Source of the DNA: Bacillota bacterium
Lineage (GTDB): Bacteria > Bacillota_I > Bacilli_A > RFN20 > CAG-288
Length of the DNA: 64,000 nt
Assembly: GCA_023459795.1 (NCBI GenBank)
Contig: JAEWSP010000001.1
Span: 18,882-82,881, forward strand
Reading direction: 5' to 3'
Program-made: the position numbers and the translations under genes
The notes under the pieces: model-generated
What the model saw: the letters and a program-made list of their open reading frames with translations, nothing else
What the model was told of the DNA's origin: nothing
The model's database searches: none
Part shown: in pieces, positions 52,216-60,491 of the stretch
Layout: the number at the start of each line of letters is the position of its first letter
Numbering within the stretch: the first letter of the stretch is position 1

Positions 52216-52719
52216 ATGGCAGTAAAAAAGTTAGGTCATATCGTCAATACCTACGGGCTCAAAGGAATGGTCAAGATCTCCGTCTCTACAAGCTGCAGCG
52301 AAGATCGTTTTGCACTTGGAAAGACAGTTACTATCAAGAACCAAAGCAACGAAGATACGGATTATAAGATTGTTTCCGTCTTACATAAGAACGATAGAAT
52401 TGTTTATGTTGGCTTTGATGGGTTCAAAGACATAAACGAAGTGGAATGGATGATAGACAGAGATGTCTTCGCAAACATCCGTCCTAAGAAGGGTTCTTTC
52501 TTCTATGATGACTTAGTCGGGATGAACGTTCTTTCCGACAAGAACGAAATTCTCGGCCAGGTCACGAATGTCGTCAAGATGCCTCAAGGAGATTATCTCC
52601 TTATCGGAAATATCCTTGTCCCTTTCAAGGAAGGTCTTTTCGTCCAGGAAGTCGATAAAGCAAAACAGACCATTCTCCTTACGACGCTTGGAACGGAAGC
52701 CTATCAGTCCGGCAAGTAG
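52216..52719 (+). CDS. rimM: 16S rRNA processing protein RimM
   Basis: The start is ATG 52216, after AAAAGGAG; a TTG at 52183 lies inside the hairpin. The 167-residue protein has the RimM N-terminal domain (LGHIVNTYGLKGMVKI) and a PRC-barrel C-terminal domain (YDDLVGMNVLSDKNEILGQV, LVPFKEGLFVQEVD). It helps in 30S head assembly with S19. It is in its usual place before trmD. Confidence 0.95.
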   Translation: MAVKKLGHIVNTYGLKGMVKISVSTSCSEDRFALGKTVTIKNQSNEDTDYKIVSVLHKNDRIVYVGFDGFKDINEVEWMIDRDVFANIRPKKGSFFYDDLVGMNVLSDKNEILGQVTNVVKMPQGDYLLIGNILVPFKEGLFVQEVDKAKQTILLTTLGTEAYQSGK

Positions 52720-52722
52720 AAC

Positions 52723-53502
52723 ATGATCACCATCAAGATCATGACGGTCTTCCCGGAGTTCTATAACGAATTCCTGAAATCCAGCATTATCGGGAGAGCT
52801 ATTTCCCGTGAGCTCGTGCAATTCAAGATCATCAATATCCGGGATTATTCCCTGGATAAGAACCATCGAGTCGATGACCATCCGATCGGTGGCGGTGCCG
52901 GACTTGTCATGAGGATGGAACCCTTGATGGACTGCCTAAGAGCCAACACAACCAAATATTCCTATAAGATCCTTATGGGCCCAAAAGGCAAACGGTTCAC
53001 CCAGTCGGATGCCAGATACCTAAGCAAACGCTCGGATATTGTCCTTATCTGTGGCCATTACGAAGGAGTCGACAGCCGTTTCGAGGATTATGTCGATGCC
53101 CAGTATTCCATTGGCGATTTCATCCTTACCGGCGGAGAGATTCCGGCCATGGCAATGGCTGATTCCATCGTCCGTCTTCTTCCCGGAGCCATCGCCGATG
53201 ATTCCACGAAAGAAGAATCCTTCAATGACGGACTCCTGGAATACCCGCAGTATACCTACCCGAAAGAATACGAAGGGAAGAAGATTCCGGATATCCTCTT
53301 CTGCGGCAATCACCAAGTCGTAGAAGACTACCATCGGCAGCAGGCCCTTAAAGAAACCATCGAGAAGAGACCTGATCTCATTGAAAAGATGTCCTATAAC
53401 CGTAAGGATGCCCAACTGATCGAAGATATCAAGCATCATAAGAACGGCATTGAAAAAGAAGAAGAGATAGCCATGGAGAAAGGGAAACGTTTCCTTAAAT
53501 AA
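52723..53502 (+). CDS. trmD: tRNA (guanine-N1)-methyltransferase TrmD
   Basis: The 259-residue SPOUT methyltransferase has the start MTVFPEFYNEFLKSSIIGRA, substrate loop HPIGGGAGLVMRMEPL, and trefoil-knot SAM site LICGHYEGVDSRF and SIGDFILTGGEIPA. It methylates G37 of tRNAs to prevent frameshifting. It starts 4 bases after the rimM stop. The C-terminal ~25 residues are very charged. Confidence 0.97.
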   Translation: MITIKIMTVFPEFYNEFLKSSIIGRAISRELVQFKIINIRDYSLDKNHRVDDHPIGGGAGLVMRMEPLMDCLRANTTKYSYKILMGPKGKRFTQSDARYLSKRSDIVLICGHYEGVDSRFEDYVDAQYSIGDFILTGGEIPAMAMADSIVRLLPGAIADDSTKEESFNDGLLEYPQYTYPKEYEGKKIPDILFCGNHQVVEDYHRQQALKETIEKRPDLIEKMSYNRKDAQLIEDIKHHKNGIEKEEEIAMEKGKRFLK

Positions 53503-53505
53503 AGA

Positions 53506-53540
53506 CAGGGATGGAGGCAACCCTCCATCCCTGTTTTTTA
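53506..53540. terminator. bidirectional terminator between trmD and ffh
   Basis: Long stem ACAGGGATGGAGG/CCTCCATCCCTGT followed by TTTTTT on plus and flanked by A/T on minus; it closes both convergent operons. Confidence 0.9.
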
Positions 53541-54887
53541 TTGCTTCGTCGTCATATGCATCAAGGCACGCATCATCTGAGGATTGTTTTGCATCATCTT
53601 TATCTGCTTCTTGGAAGACTCGAATCCCTCGATCAGCTTCGTGACTTCCTTAGCGCTTCGACCGGAGCCTTTGGCAATCCGAAGCTTGCGGCTCGACTTG
53701 ATAAGCTCAGGGTGCTTTCTCTCCTCCCTGGTCATGGACTGGATGATGACTTCCGTCATCTTCATGGTGCTCTCCGCCTGATCCGTCTGCTCCTCACTCA
53801 TGCGGGGCATACCCGGAATCATTCGGAGGATGGACTTCAGCGGCCCCATCTTGTTGATCTGCTTCATCATGCTAAGCATATCGTTCATGTCGAAGAGGCC
53901 TTGCTGGATTCTGCGTCCGGTCTTTTCGGCCTGCTTCTGATCGACCTTCTCCTGGATGCTTTCCACAAGGGAGACAATGTCGCCCATGCCAAGGATCCTA
54001 TCTGCCATTCTATCCGGATAGAAGTTTTGGATGTCGGAAAGCTTTTCTCCGACACCGACATACTTGATTGGAAGAGAGGTCAGCTTCTTGATGGAAAGAG
54101 CAGAACCGCCACGGCTATCGCCATCAAACTTGGTGAAGACTAGACCGGTAATGTTGATTTCCTTATGGAAGGTAAGAGCAACGTTGACCGCATTCTGGCC
54201 GACCATGGAGTCCGCCGTCAGAAGGGTTTCATCGACTTCGACGGATGCCTGGATATCGGCAAGTTCCTTCATCAGCTTGCTATCGATTTCGAGACGTCCT
54301 GCCGTATCAAGAATCAGGACATCGAAGGATTCTGCAACAGCCTTCTTATAGGCGGCCTTTGCAATTTCCACCGGGGATGTCCCCGAGCGATCGGAATAAG
54401 TGGTAACTACAGGATCGGCCTTGAGGCCGAGGTTGGTAAGCTGATCGATAGCAGCCGGACGATAGATATCGAGGGCTCCAAGAAGAACCTTCTTATGGTT
54501 CTTGGTCTGATAGAGGTTGGCAAGCTTTGCAGCACTTGTCGTTTTTCCGGTTCCCTGTAGACCGACCATCATAATGACTGTCGGCTTTCCGTCCAGGCGG
54601 AAAGAGATATCGTTGTCTCCCTCGCCAAGAAGGGAGACCATCTTGTCATGGCAGATCTTGACGATCATTTCTCCAGGGGAAACCTGGGTCAGGACTTTCT
54701 GGCCGAGGGCTTCTTCCCGGACTTCGGAAATAAAGGAAGAGACAACATCGTAATTGACATCGGCTTCCAGAAGTGCCTTCCGGACCTCCTGGAGTCCTTC
54801 GTCCATATTCTTTTCCGTCAGACTCGCCTGATTCCGCATCTTCTTGAAGATGCGTCCAAGCTTGTCTCCGAGATTTTCAAATGCCAT
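53538..54887 (-). CDS. ffh: signal recognition particle protein Ffh
   Basis: This 449-residue SRP54 GTPase has an N-domain, then G-domain motifs GLQGTGKTTSAAK (G1), DTAGR (G3), TKFDGDSRGG (G4 region) and GVGEKLSDIQNF. It ends with a Met-rich M-domain (DMLSMMKQINKMGPL, IPGMPRMSEE) and the RNA-binding SSRKLRIAKGSGRS. Length is normal. It overlaps ylxM by 11 bases, suggesting coupled translation. Confidence 0.98.
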   Translation of the reverse strand: MAFENLGDKLGRIFKKMRNQASLTEKNMDEGLQEVRKALLEADVNYDVVSSFISEVREEALGQKVLTQVSPGEMIVKICHDKMVSLLGEGDNDISFRLDGKPTVIMMVGLQGTGKTTSAAKLANLYQTKNHKKVLLGALDIYRPAAIDQLTNLGLKADPVVTTYSDRSGTSPVEIAKAAYKKAVAESFDVLILDTAGRLEIDSKLMKELADIQASVEVDETLLTADSMVGQNAVNVALTFHKEINITGLVFTKFDGDSRGGSALSIKKLTSLPIKYVGVGEKLSDIQNFYPDRMADRILGMGDIVSLVESIQEKVDQKQAEKTGRRIQQGLFDMNDMLSMMKQINKMGPLKSILRMIPGMPRMSEEQTDQAESTMKMTEVIIQSMTREERKHPELIKSSRKLRIAKGSGRSAKEVTKLIEGFESSKKQIKMMQNNPQMMRALMHMTTKQ

Positions 54888-55233
54888 GCAGGAATTCTCC
54901 TTTCAGATCCTGCAAGAACTTTTCCTGTTCCTGAGGATTTTTCTCTGCTTCTTCAATTCTCTTCTCCAGCCATATAGCCTTCTTGGAAAGATGAAGTGCC
55001 TCCTCGTATTCATCCAGCTCCTTCTCCCCTTCCCTAAGGGAAAGATAGACGGCATTCCTAGAAACGGATTCGTTCTCGGCAATCTCGCTCAGGGAATAAT
55101 CGTCCAGGTAGCAGTTCTCCATCCTTCTCCGGATAGTAGCGGAGAGGAGCGGACCATAGAGGAGAAGAAGAGTCGAATAATGCTCTTTTCTTTCCAGTGG
55201 TTCCTGGGGCTTGGCAGTTATTTCTTTTTTCAT
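54877..55233 (-). CDS. ylxM: YlxM-family SRP-associated regulator
   Basis: The start is ATG 55233, which overlaps the stop of the upstream small gene in ATGA; no Shine-Dalgarno is visible, so translation is probably coupled. The 118-residue protein carries a sigma-70 region 4-like HTH (YSTLLLLYGPLLSATIRR, YSLSEIAENESVSRNAVYLSLREGEKEL), the YlxM/p13 signature. In Firmicutes it is next to ffh and influences SRP GTPase activity. Confidence 0.88.
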   Translation of the reverse strand: MKKEITAKPQEPLERKEHYSTLLLLYGPLLSATIRRRMENCYLDDYSLSEIAENESVSRNAVYLSLREGEKELDEYEEALHLSKKAIWLEKRIEEAEKNPQEQEKFLQDLKGEFLHGI

Positions 55234-55490
55234 TGGATCATGTAGGAGATGCAGTCCAGGATAACAAAGGCTGTTCCGGTTCCGAAAACAATCTTCCAGA
55301 AGTTCGGAGACTTCATATACTGGCTCCATTTCATTTCCCTAGACCGGGAAGTCAGGGCACAGAAGAAGGCTAGGACGGTGGAGGAAATGATGCTGGCAAC
55401 AACCGGATTCCCGCCCAAGGCAACCGTCAGATAATAAACCCCCATGTTCAGGAGAAACGCGAGAAGGCACCAGATAAGGAGAGACATCAT
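55230..55490 (-). CDS. small membrane protein between ftsY and ylxM
   Basis: The 86-residue protein has two or three hydrophobic helices: IWCLLAFLLNMGVYYLTVAL, VVASIISSTVLAFFCALT and FGTGTAFVILDCISYMI. A short charged loop (SREMKWSQYMKS) separates the last two. Its start overlaps the ftsY stop by 4 bases and its stop overlaps the ylxM start as ATGA, so it is tightly coupled to both SRP-pathway genes. I do not recognise the family. Its place suggests a membrane factor linked to co-translational insertion, but it could be a GtrA/flippase-like small protein carried along. Confidence 0.7.
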   Translation of the reverse strand: MMSLLIWCLLAFLLNMGVYYLTVALGGNPVVASIISSTVLAFFCALTSRSREMKWSQYMKSPNFWKIVFGTGTAFVILDCISYMIQ

Positions 55491-56554
55491 TGCTTGTCCT
55501 CCTCTAGGTTATCCTCTTCTCCGACAAGGAGACCATAGAGATAGGTATCGAGATCGAATTCCTGGAGATCGTCCATCTTTTCGCCGAGGCCGATGAACTT
55601 CACCGGAAGAGCGAGCTGATCACGGATAGCTAGGACAATGCCGCCTTTGCTGGTCCCGTCCATCTTGGTGACAACGATGCCCGTAAGAGGCGCAGCTTCC
55701 TGGAAGACACGAGCCTGATCAATCCCGTTCTGGCCGGTATTGGCGTCCAGAACCAGAAGACATTCCTGGGGAGCTTCCGGAATCACCTTCTTCATGACAC
55801 GGACAATCTTGGAAAGTTCATCCATGAGGCCTTTTTTGTTCTGAAGTCTCCCGGCCGTATCGACAAGAACCAAGTCATAGGCTTCATTCTTGGCTTTCGT
55901 AAGACCGTCGTAGCAGAGAGAGGCCGGATCGGCATTCTCCTTGCTCACGATATCCACCCCGACAACCTTAGCCCAGTATTCCAGCTGTTCCACGGCTCCG
56001 GCCCGGAAGGTATCGGCAGCAACAAGAAGGACTTTCTTGCCCTGGATCTTGAACTTCCTTGCAAGCTTGGCAACTGTCGTCGTCTTTCCGGTGCCATTCA
56101 CTCCGGTCATAAGAATGACGGTCGGACCATTCTCGGCAAGGTGGATTTCGGTCGAGAACGTTCCGCCCTTGTTGGCATATCCGACGAACATATTATCAAT
56201 CAAAAGATCGTTGAGAGCAGACGGGTCGGAGATCTTTTCCGCAGAGGCTTTCTCGGCGGTTTCCTTGATCAGCTGCAAAGACAGAGTAACACCGACATCG
56301 GCTTCAATCAGGATTTTCTCTAGTCCGTCGAAATATTCCTGATTGACAACTTTGTTTGTCTTGGCAAGCTTTTTCAGCCGGTCCGTAAAGCCGACCCGGG
56401 ATTTATCCAATCCCGAGATATACTTCGCCTGGATTTCTTCCTGGGTGGGAGCAGGGGCAACCTTTTTTTCTTCCGGAGTTGCCTTCTTCTCGCCTTCGGT
56501 TTCTTCCTTCTTATGATGGCCGAACTTTTCCTTTAAGAAATTAATTAGACCCAT
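55487..56554 (-). CDS. ftsY: signal recognition particle receptor FtsY
   Basis: The start is ATG 56554, preceded by AGGTGA with five bases spacing; a GTG three codons upstream lacks a site. The 355-residue protein has a short acidic/basic N-terminal A-region, then the NG domain: G1 GVNGTGKTTT, G3 DTAGR, G4 TKMDGTSKGG and closing GLGEKMDDLQEFD. It acts at the membrane as the docking GTPase for Ffh. It overlaps rnc by 14 bases. Confidence 0.97.
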   Translation of the reverse strand: MGLINFLKEKFGHHKKEETEGEKKATPEEKKVAPAPTQEEIQAKYISGLDKSRVGFTDRLKKLAKTNKVVNQEYFDGLEKILIEADVGVTLSLQLIKETAEKASAEKISDPSALNDLLIDNMFVGYANKGGTFSTEIHLAENGPTVILMTGVNGTGKTTTVAKLARKFKIQGKKVLLVAADTFRAGAVEQLEYWAKVVGVDIVSKENADPASLCYDGLTKAKNEAYDLVLVDTAGRLQNKKGLMDELSKIVRVMKKVIPEAPQECLLVLDANTGQNGIDQARVFQEAAPLTGIVVTKMDGTSKGGIVLAIRDQLALPVKFIGLGEKMDDLQEFDLDTYLYGLLVGEEDNLEEDKQ

Positions 56555-57242
56555 GGTCCTCACCTACTTTCTTGCTCAAGGCATCAAATGCGGCAGCCCG
56601 CTCTGCTTTATTATGGTTATGTCCTCTTCCTATTCCAAGGACCGTATTCCCAAGCCGTGCCTCGACAGTAAACTCTACGTCCTCCGTATTCAGGTTCTTC
56701 CGATCGACAATGACATAAACCGGGGATGCCCCGGAAAGAAGCGTTTGTAGCTGAGTCTTCGGATCCATATCATTCTGCTGGATCAGTTCCGGAGCCTGTT
56801 CAATCAAGGGCTGGAAGACTTTCTGCAGAAGAGAACGGACAAAGACATATCCCTGATCAAGGTAAACGGCAGCAATGAAAGATTCGAAGACATCTTCGTG
56901 GATCTTATGATGGTTTCTCTCGTTTGGCGCCTCGCCGACGGAATAGCGGATAAGAGGAGCAAAGCGGAACGTTTTTTCCGTAAGCTCCGTGAGGGTTGTT
57001 CCTTCCACAAGACGGGAACGCATTTTGCTTAAGAGCCCGGAATCCGCCTTCGGATAGGTATGGAACAGAAAATCGGCAATAATCATATCCAGCAAAGAAT
57101 CCCCTAGGAACTCCAGACGGTCATAGCTCTGGCATTCGGGGTGTTCGTTGGTATAAGAAGCATGGGTAAAGGCACTCTCGTAGAGGGAAAGTGTATTCGG
57201 CTTGATTCCTAGTTCCTTGAGTTTTTTCTCAAGAGCTTCCAT
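56541..57242 (-). CDS. rnc: ribonuclease III
   Basis: The 233-residue RNase III has the catalytic signature DRLEFLGDSLLDMIIADFLF, the second acidic cluster EDVFESFIAAVYLDQG, and a C-terminal double-stranded RNA-binding domain (DPKTQLQTLL, GIGRGHNHNKAERAAAFDAL). Its start shares a base with the plsX stop (TAATG), so translation is coupled. It cleaves rRNA precursors and other duplexes. Confidence 0.97.
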   Translation of the reverse strand: MEALEKKLKELGIKPNTLSLYESAFTHASYTNEHPECQSYDRLEFLGDSLLDMIIADFLFHTYPKADSGLLSKMRSRLVEGTTLTELTEKTFRFAPLIRYSVGEAPNERNHHKIHEDVFESFIAAVYLDQGYVFVRSLLQKVFQPLIEQAPELIQQNDMDPKTQLQTLLSGASPVYVIVDRKNLNTEDVEFTVEARLGNTVLGIGRGHNHNKAERAAAFDALSKKVGEDHGSN

Positions 57243-58231
57243 TAGGCAATCTCCTTATGGATGGAGTCTACGATATTGGCATCCACCATTTCCTTTGCAA
57301 CACGAAGGGCATGGTAGAAAGCATAAGCATTAGAGGAGCCATGGGCCTTAACAACAACACCATTGATGCCAAGAAGGATTGCTCCGCCAAATTTCTTGTA
57401 ATCGATTGCTTCCTTCATAGCGGCGATCTCTTTTCTTTCGAACAGGTATCCAATCTTGGTAAGAAGGTTTTTCTTGAATGCCTTCTTCAGATAGGAGCTA
57501 ACCATCAAAGCCGTTCCTTCCGTAGACTTCAGGAAGATATTGCCATCAAAGCCGGACGTAACGACTACGTCGTGCTTACCATCCAGGACGTTCCTAGCCT
57601 CCGCATTCCCCTGGAAACCAGGAAAACCGGAATCCTTCAGCATATGGTAGGCAGAAACAATTTCGTCTCTTCCTTTTCCTTCTTCCGTTCCGTTGGTAAG
57701 AAGGTAAACGGAAGGTTGTTCATAATGAATAATATCCCGGGCAAAGATTTTTGCCATCTTGGCAAATCCGACAAGCTCTTCTGCAGTATTTACATTATTC
57801 GCACCAACATCCATGACGACAGCCGGGCGATGAATATCCAGTGTTGGCATCGGAGTGCAGAAGCCAGCACGGCGGACTCCGTCAATGTTCTTAAGGAGTG
57901 CGGTTGCTCCGGTAACAAGGCCGGGAGTAGAACCAGCAGAGACGACGGCATCGGCCTCTCCTTCCTTGACAGCCAGAATCGCCTGGTATAAAGAAGAATC
58001 CTTCTTGCGGAGGAAATCCAAAGGTTTGACTTCCATCGGGACGATATCGTTGGTGTCCTTAATGATTACCCGGGAATCCCCGGCGTCTTTGAAGAGGGGG
58101 ACAAGTTTTTCCTGATTACCGAAAAGAAGGAAAGTGACATCAGAATGATCCCGAAGAAAGCGGAGAACGCCTTGGGATAATTCTTCAGGTCCTTTGTCCG
58201 AACCCATCATATCAATAGCTATGCGTTTCAT
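57242..58231 (-). CDS. plsX: phosphate acyltransferase PlsX
   Basis: The 329-residue enzyme starts MKRIAIDMMGSDKGPEEL, a hallmark of PlsX. It includes VSAGSTPGLVTGATALL, DVGANNVNTAEELV and FDGNIFLKSTEGTA. It converts acyl-ACP to acyl-phosphate for phospholipid synthesis. fabD, fabG and acpP, which often lie between plsX and rnc in Bacillus, are absent here. Confidence 0.97.
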   Translation of the reverse strand: MKRIAIDMMGSDKGPEELSQGVLRFLRDHSDVTFLLFGNQEKLVPLFKDAGDSRVIIKDTNDIVPMEVKPLDFLRKKDSSLYQAILAVKEGEADAVVSAGSTPGLVTGATALLKNIDGVRRAGFCTPMPTLDIHRPAVVMDVGANNVNTAEELVGFAKMAKIFARDIIHYEQPSVYLLTNGTEEGKGRDEIVSAYHMLKDSGFPGFQGNAEARNVLDGKHDVVVTSGFDGNIFLKSTEGTALMVSSYLKKAFKKNLLTKIGYLFERKEIAAMKEAIDYKKFGGAILLGINGVVVKAHGSSNAYAFYHALRVAKEMVDANIVDSIHKEIA

Positions 58232-58291
58232 AAATTTTCCTCCTCAAGAAAGTAATACTTAATTTTACCAAAAACAGGCCTTCTAAACTAG

Positions 58292-60277
58292 TTAGGCAAT
58301 GAAGAACCCCGAGGGATCTGCTATGGTCTTTAAATAGGCAGCATTCTCGGGTTCCTGGGGGTCTTTAAGAATCTCTTCCGCGTTTTCCCTTGCCACCTGA
58401 TAGATCTGAAGGTCGTTAACAAAATTTGCAACCATTGTCGTCCCTTTTCCGGATTGCTTTTCTCCACTATATATCCCGGCACCACGATGCCCAAGGTCAA
58501 ACTCGGAGATCTTCAGTCCATCCGTATTGTTGGCTAAGAAATTCAGTTTCTCCTGGCTTTCCTTATCCGACCCATCATAGACAAACAAAGCCAAGGCAAA
58601 ATCACCGCTACGGCCAATTCTTCCCCGTAACTGATGAAGAGAGGAGAGACCGAAGCAGTTGGCATCATAAACTATCAGCAAGCCAGCCGAGGAAACATCA
58701 ATTCCGACCTCTACAACAGTTGTTGCAACAAGGATTGGTTTCTCATTTTCGAGGAAGGAGCGATATATTTTTTCCTGCTCTTCTTTCTTTATTCTTCCAT
58801 GAAGAAGCTGAACCTGGTCCTCTCCGTATCGTTTAGAGAAATCCCGGAATACGGCAACAGCAGAGGAAGAAGAAGTCTTCTTTGTTCCTTCTTCAATCTT
58901 AGGAGCAACAACAAACACTTGCCTATGAGCGGCAATTGCTTTCTTTACGGCTTGATCAATAATCGGATCGGTGGAACGGACAACGCCTGTTTTCACATTT
59001 CTCTGGCCATTCGGAAAGGCAAGCAGTGTCGAAACGGAAACATCGGAATGAATAATCTGAGATAGAGTCCTTGGAATAGGAGTTGCCGACATCATCAGAA
59101 AATCAACGGAGGGCCCTTTCTCGATCAGTTCTTCTCTTTGCCGGACTCCGAAGAGTTGTTGTTCATCAATAATAGCAAGACCTAATGCCGAGAAGGAGAC
59201 CTTATCGGATAAGGCAGCATGTGTCCCAATCAAGATATCAATCCGTTTTTCTTTCAGGTCCTGAAGAAGAACCTGTTTATCAGATGCAGACTGTGTTCCC
59301 GATAGAAAGCGGACTTTAATAGAATAGCGTTCGAAAATCTTCAGTGCTTTTTGATAATGCTGTGCTGCAAGTTCGAAAGTAGGAGCGATAAGAACACCCT
59401 GAAGACCCCGGAGATAATTCGCATATAAAGTTGCAAAGGAGACAATGGTTTTCCCAGTACCAACATCCCCTTGAAGAAGACGAAACATGATTGTATCGGA
59501 TTCCATATCCAAAACAATATCGCGGATACATGTTAACTGATCGCCTGTAAGCTTAAACGGAAGTTCGCGGACAAATTGATTTACCATTTCATGTGAAATG
59601 GCCGTCTTCTTTGTTCTCTTCCTCTTTGCGGCATTCTGCTTTATTTTCAGGGAGTTTATGCAATAAGACAGTGCATCTTCGTATTTAAAGACACGCAAAC
59701 CCGCATGAAGGTCTTCCTCACTTCTTGGCATATGAACGTTGCGGAATGCTGAATACTCATCTATCAGTTTGTATTTCTCGCGATACCGGTTAGGTACTGT
59801 ACTATGGTAAAGATCCGCCCCCATGGGATAGGCCAAAATTTTTCTGATTTCGCTAGAGAAGAAAGACGGAGAAACTGCTTTAGGCAAAGAATAACAAGGC
59901 TTTATGCCACTGATGACATAGGGAGAATCTAAATCATAGATTGCTGAAACAACGCAATAATGACGCGCCTCGGAATAGTACAGAACAAAGAGCTTTGTCG
60001 CATTGCTTCTTAGTTTGCTGATATAGAAAGGCTGGTTGAAAACCATGCAGGAAAGTTTGTTCCTTACGACCGGGATCTGAAAACGGATTATGGAGCAATG
60101 GTATTTTTCTACACTTTTGATCTGTTCGGCAACGCCTTTAACAACATACCGTCTTCCATCAACCAACGGGAACTCAATAGCAGAAGGAACAAGAGATTCG
60201 TAGCGCGACGGAAAATGCCGGAGAAGGTCTTCCGGTGTTGTCGCATCCATAGCCTGATAAAGTTGTTCCTGATTCAC
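58292..60277 (-). CDS. recG: ATP-dependent DNA helicase RecG, divergent and N-terminally short
   Basis: The GTG at 60277 is proposed as start because a TATAAT box (60284-60289) ends 6 bases before it, leaving no leader; the ATG at 60250 is an alternative. The 661-residue protein has the wedge-like OB region, Walker A GDVGTGKT, motif II DEQQ instead of the usual DEQH, SATPIPRTL, VVEVGIDV and QLRGRIGR. The C-terminal TRG region is present (DLGHRGAGIYSGEKQSG). The first ~25 residues of normal RecG, with the GVGP helix-hairpin-helix, are missing; the protein begins at the TPEDLLRHFPSRYE segment. Confidence 0.9.
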   Translation of the reverse strand: MNQEQLYQAMDATTPEDLLRHFPSRYESLVPSAIEFPLVDGRRYVVKGVAEQIKSVEKYHCSIIRFQIPVVRNKLSCMVFNQPFYISKLRSNATKLFVLYYSEARHYCVVSAIYDLDSPYVISGIKPCYSLPKAVSPSFFSSEIRKILAYPMGADLYHSTVPNRYREKYKLIDEYSAFRNVHMPRSEEDLHAGLRVFKYEDALSYCINSLKIKQNAAKRKRTKKTAISHEMVNQFVRELPFKLTGDQLTCIRDIVLDMESDTIMFRLLQGDVGTGKTIVSFATLYANYLRGLQGVLIAPTFELAAQHYQKALKIFERYSIKVRFLSGTQSASDKQVLLQDLKEKRIDILIGTHAALSDKVSFSALGLAIIDEQQLFGVRQREELIEKGPSVDFLMMSATPIPRTLSQIIHSDVSVSTLLAFPNGQRNVKTGVVRSTDPIIDQAVKKAIAAHRQVFVVAPKIEEGTKKTSSSSAVAVFRDFSKRYGEDQVQLLHGRIKKEEQEKIYRSFLENEKPILVATTVVEVGIDVSSAGLLIVYDANCFGLSSLHQLRGRIGRSGDFALALFVYDGSDKESQEKLNFLANNTDGLKISEFDLGHRGAGIYSGEKQSGKGTTMVANFVNDLQIYQVARENAEEILKDPQEPENAAYLKTIADPSGFFIA

Positions 60278-60283
60278 ACCCCT

Positions 60284-60289
60284 ATTATA
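60284..60289 (-). promoter_or_regulatory. -10 box of recG giving a leaderless transcript
   Basis: TATAAT on the minus strand; the expected start of transcription falls on the GTG at 60277. The -35 is poor (TTTCGT, 16 bases upstream). Confidence 0.5.
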
Positions 60290-60367
60290 GCGGATTAGGG
60301 AAAAGACGAAAAGGAAAGAGACCGCACCATTTCTGGAATGATCTCTTCCACTGTAGACAGCGCACAC

Positions 60368-60491
60368 GAGCGATTCCCCGTTTTACCGGGCTGATTGGGT
60401 GGCTCTGGCCCAATGTCCTATCTGTTGGGCTTCAGCTCCCTTGCGGGTTCTCCAATAGGAGCATTTAGGGTGGCTGTCACCCCAAAGCAAA
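60368..60491 (-). ncRNA. probable TnpB omega RNA scaffold and right end of the element
   Basis: Directly after the tnpB stop the minus strand folds into a series of hairpins. These are GGGTG/CACCC, GCTCC...GGAGC enclosing CCC-GCAA-GGG, GCCCAA/TTGGGC, and CCCG-GTAAAA-CGGG. In IS200/IS605 elements the guide RNA of TnpB is made from the tnpB 3' end plus the right end, with the flank as guide. The exact 3' boundary, and therefore the guide, cannot be fixed by eye. Confidence 0.5.
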
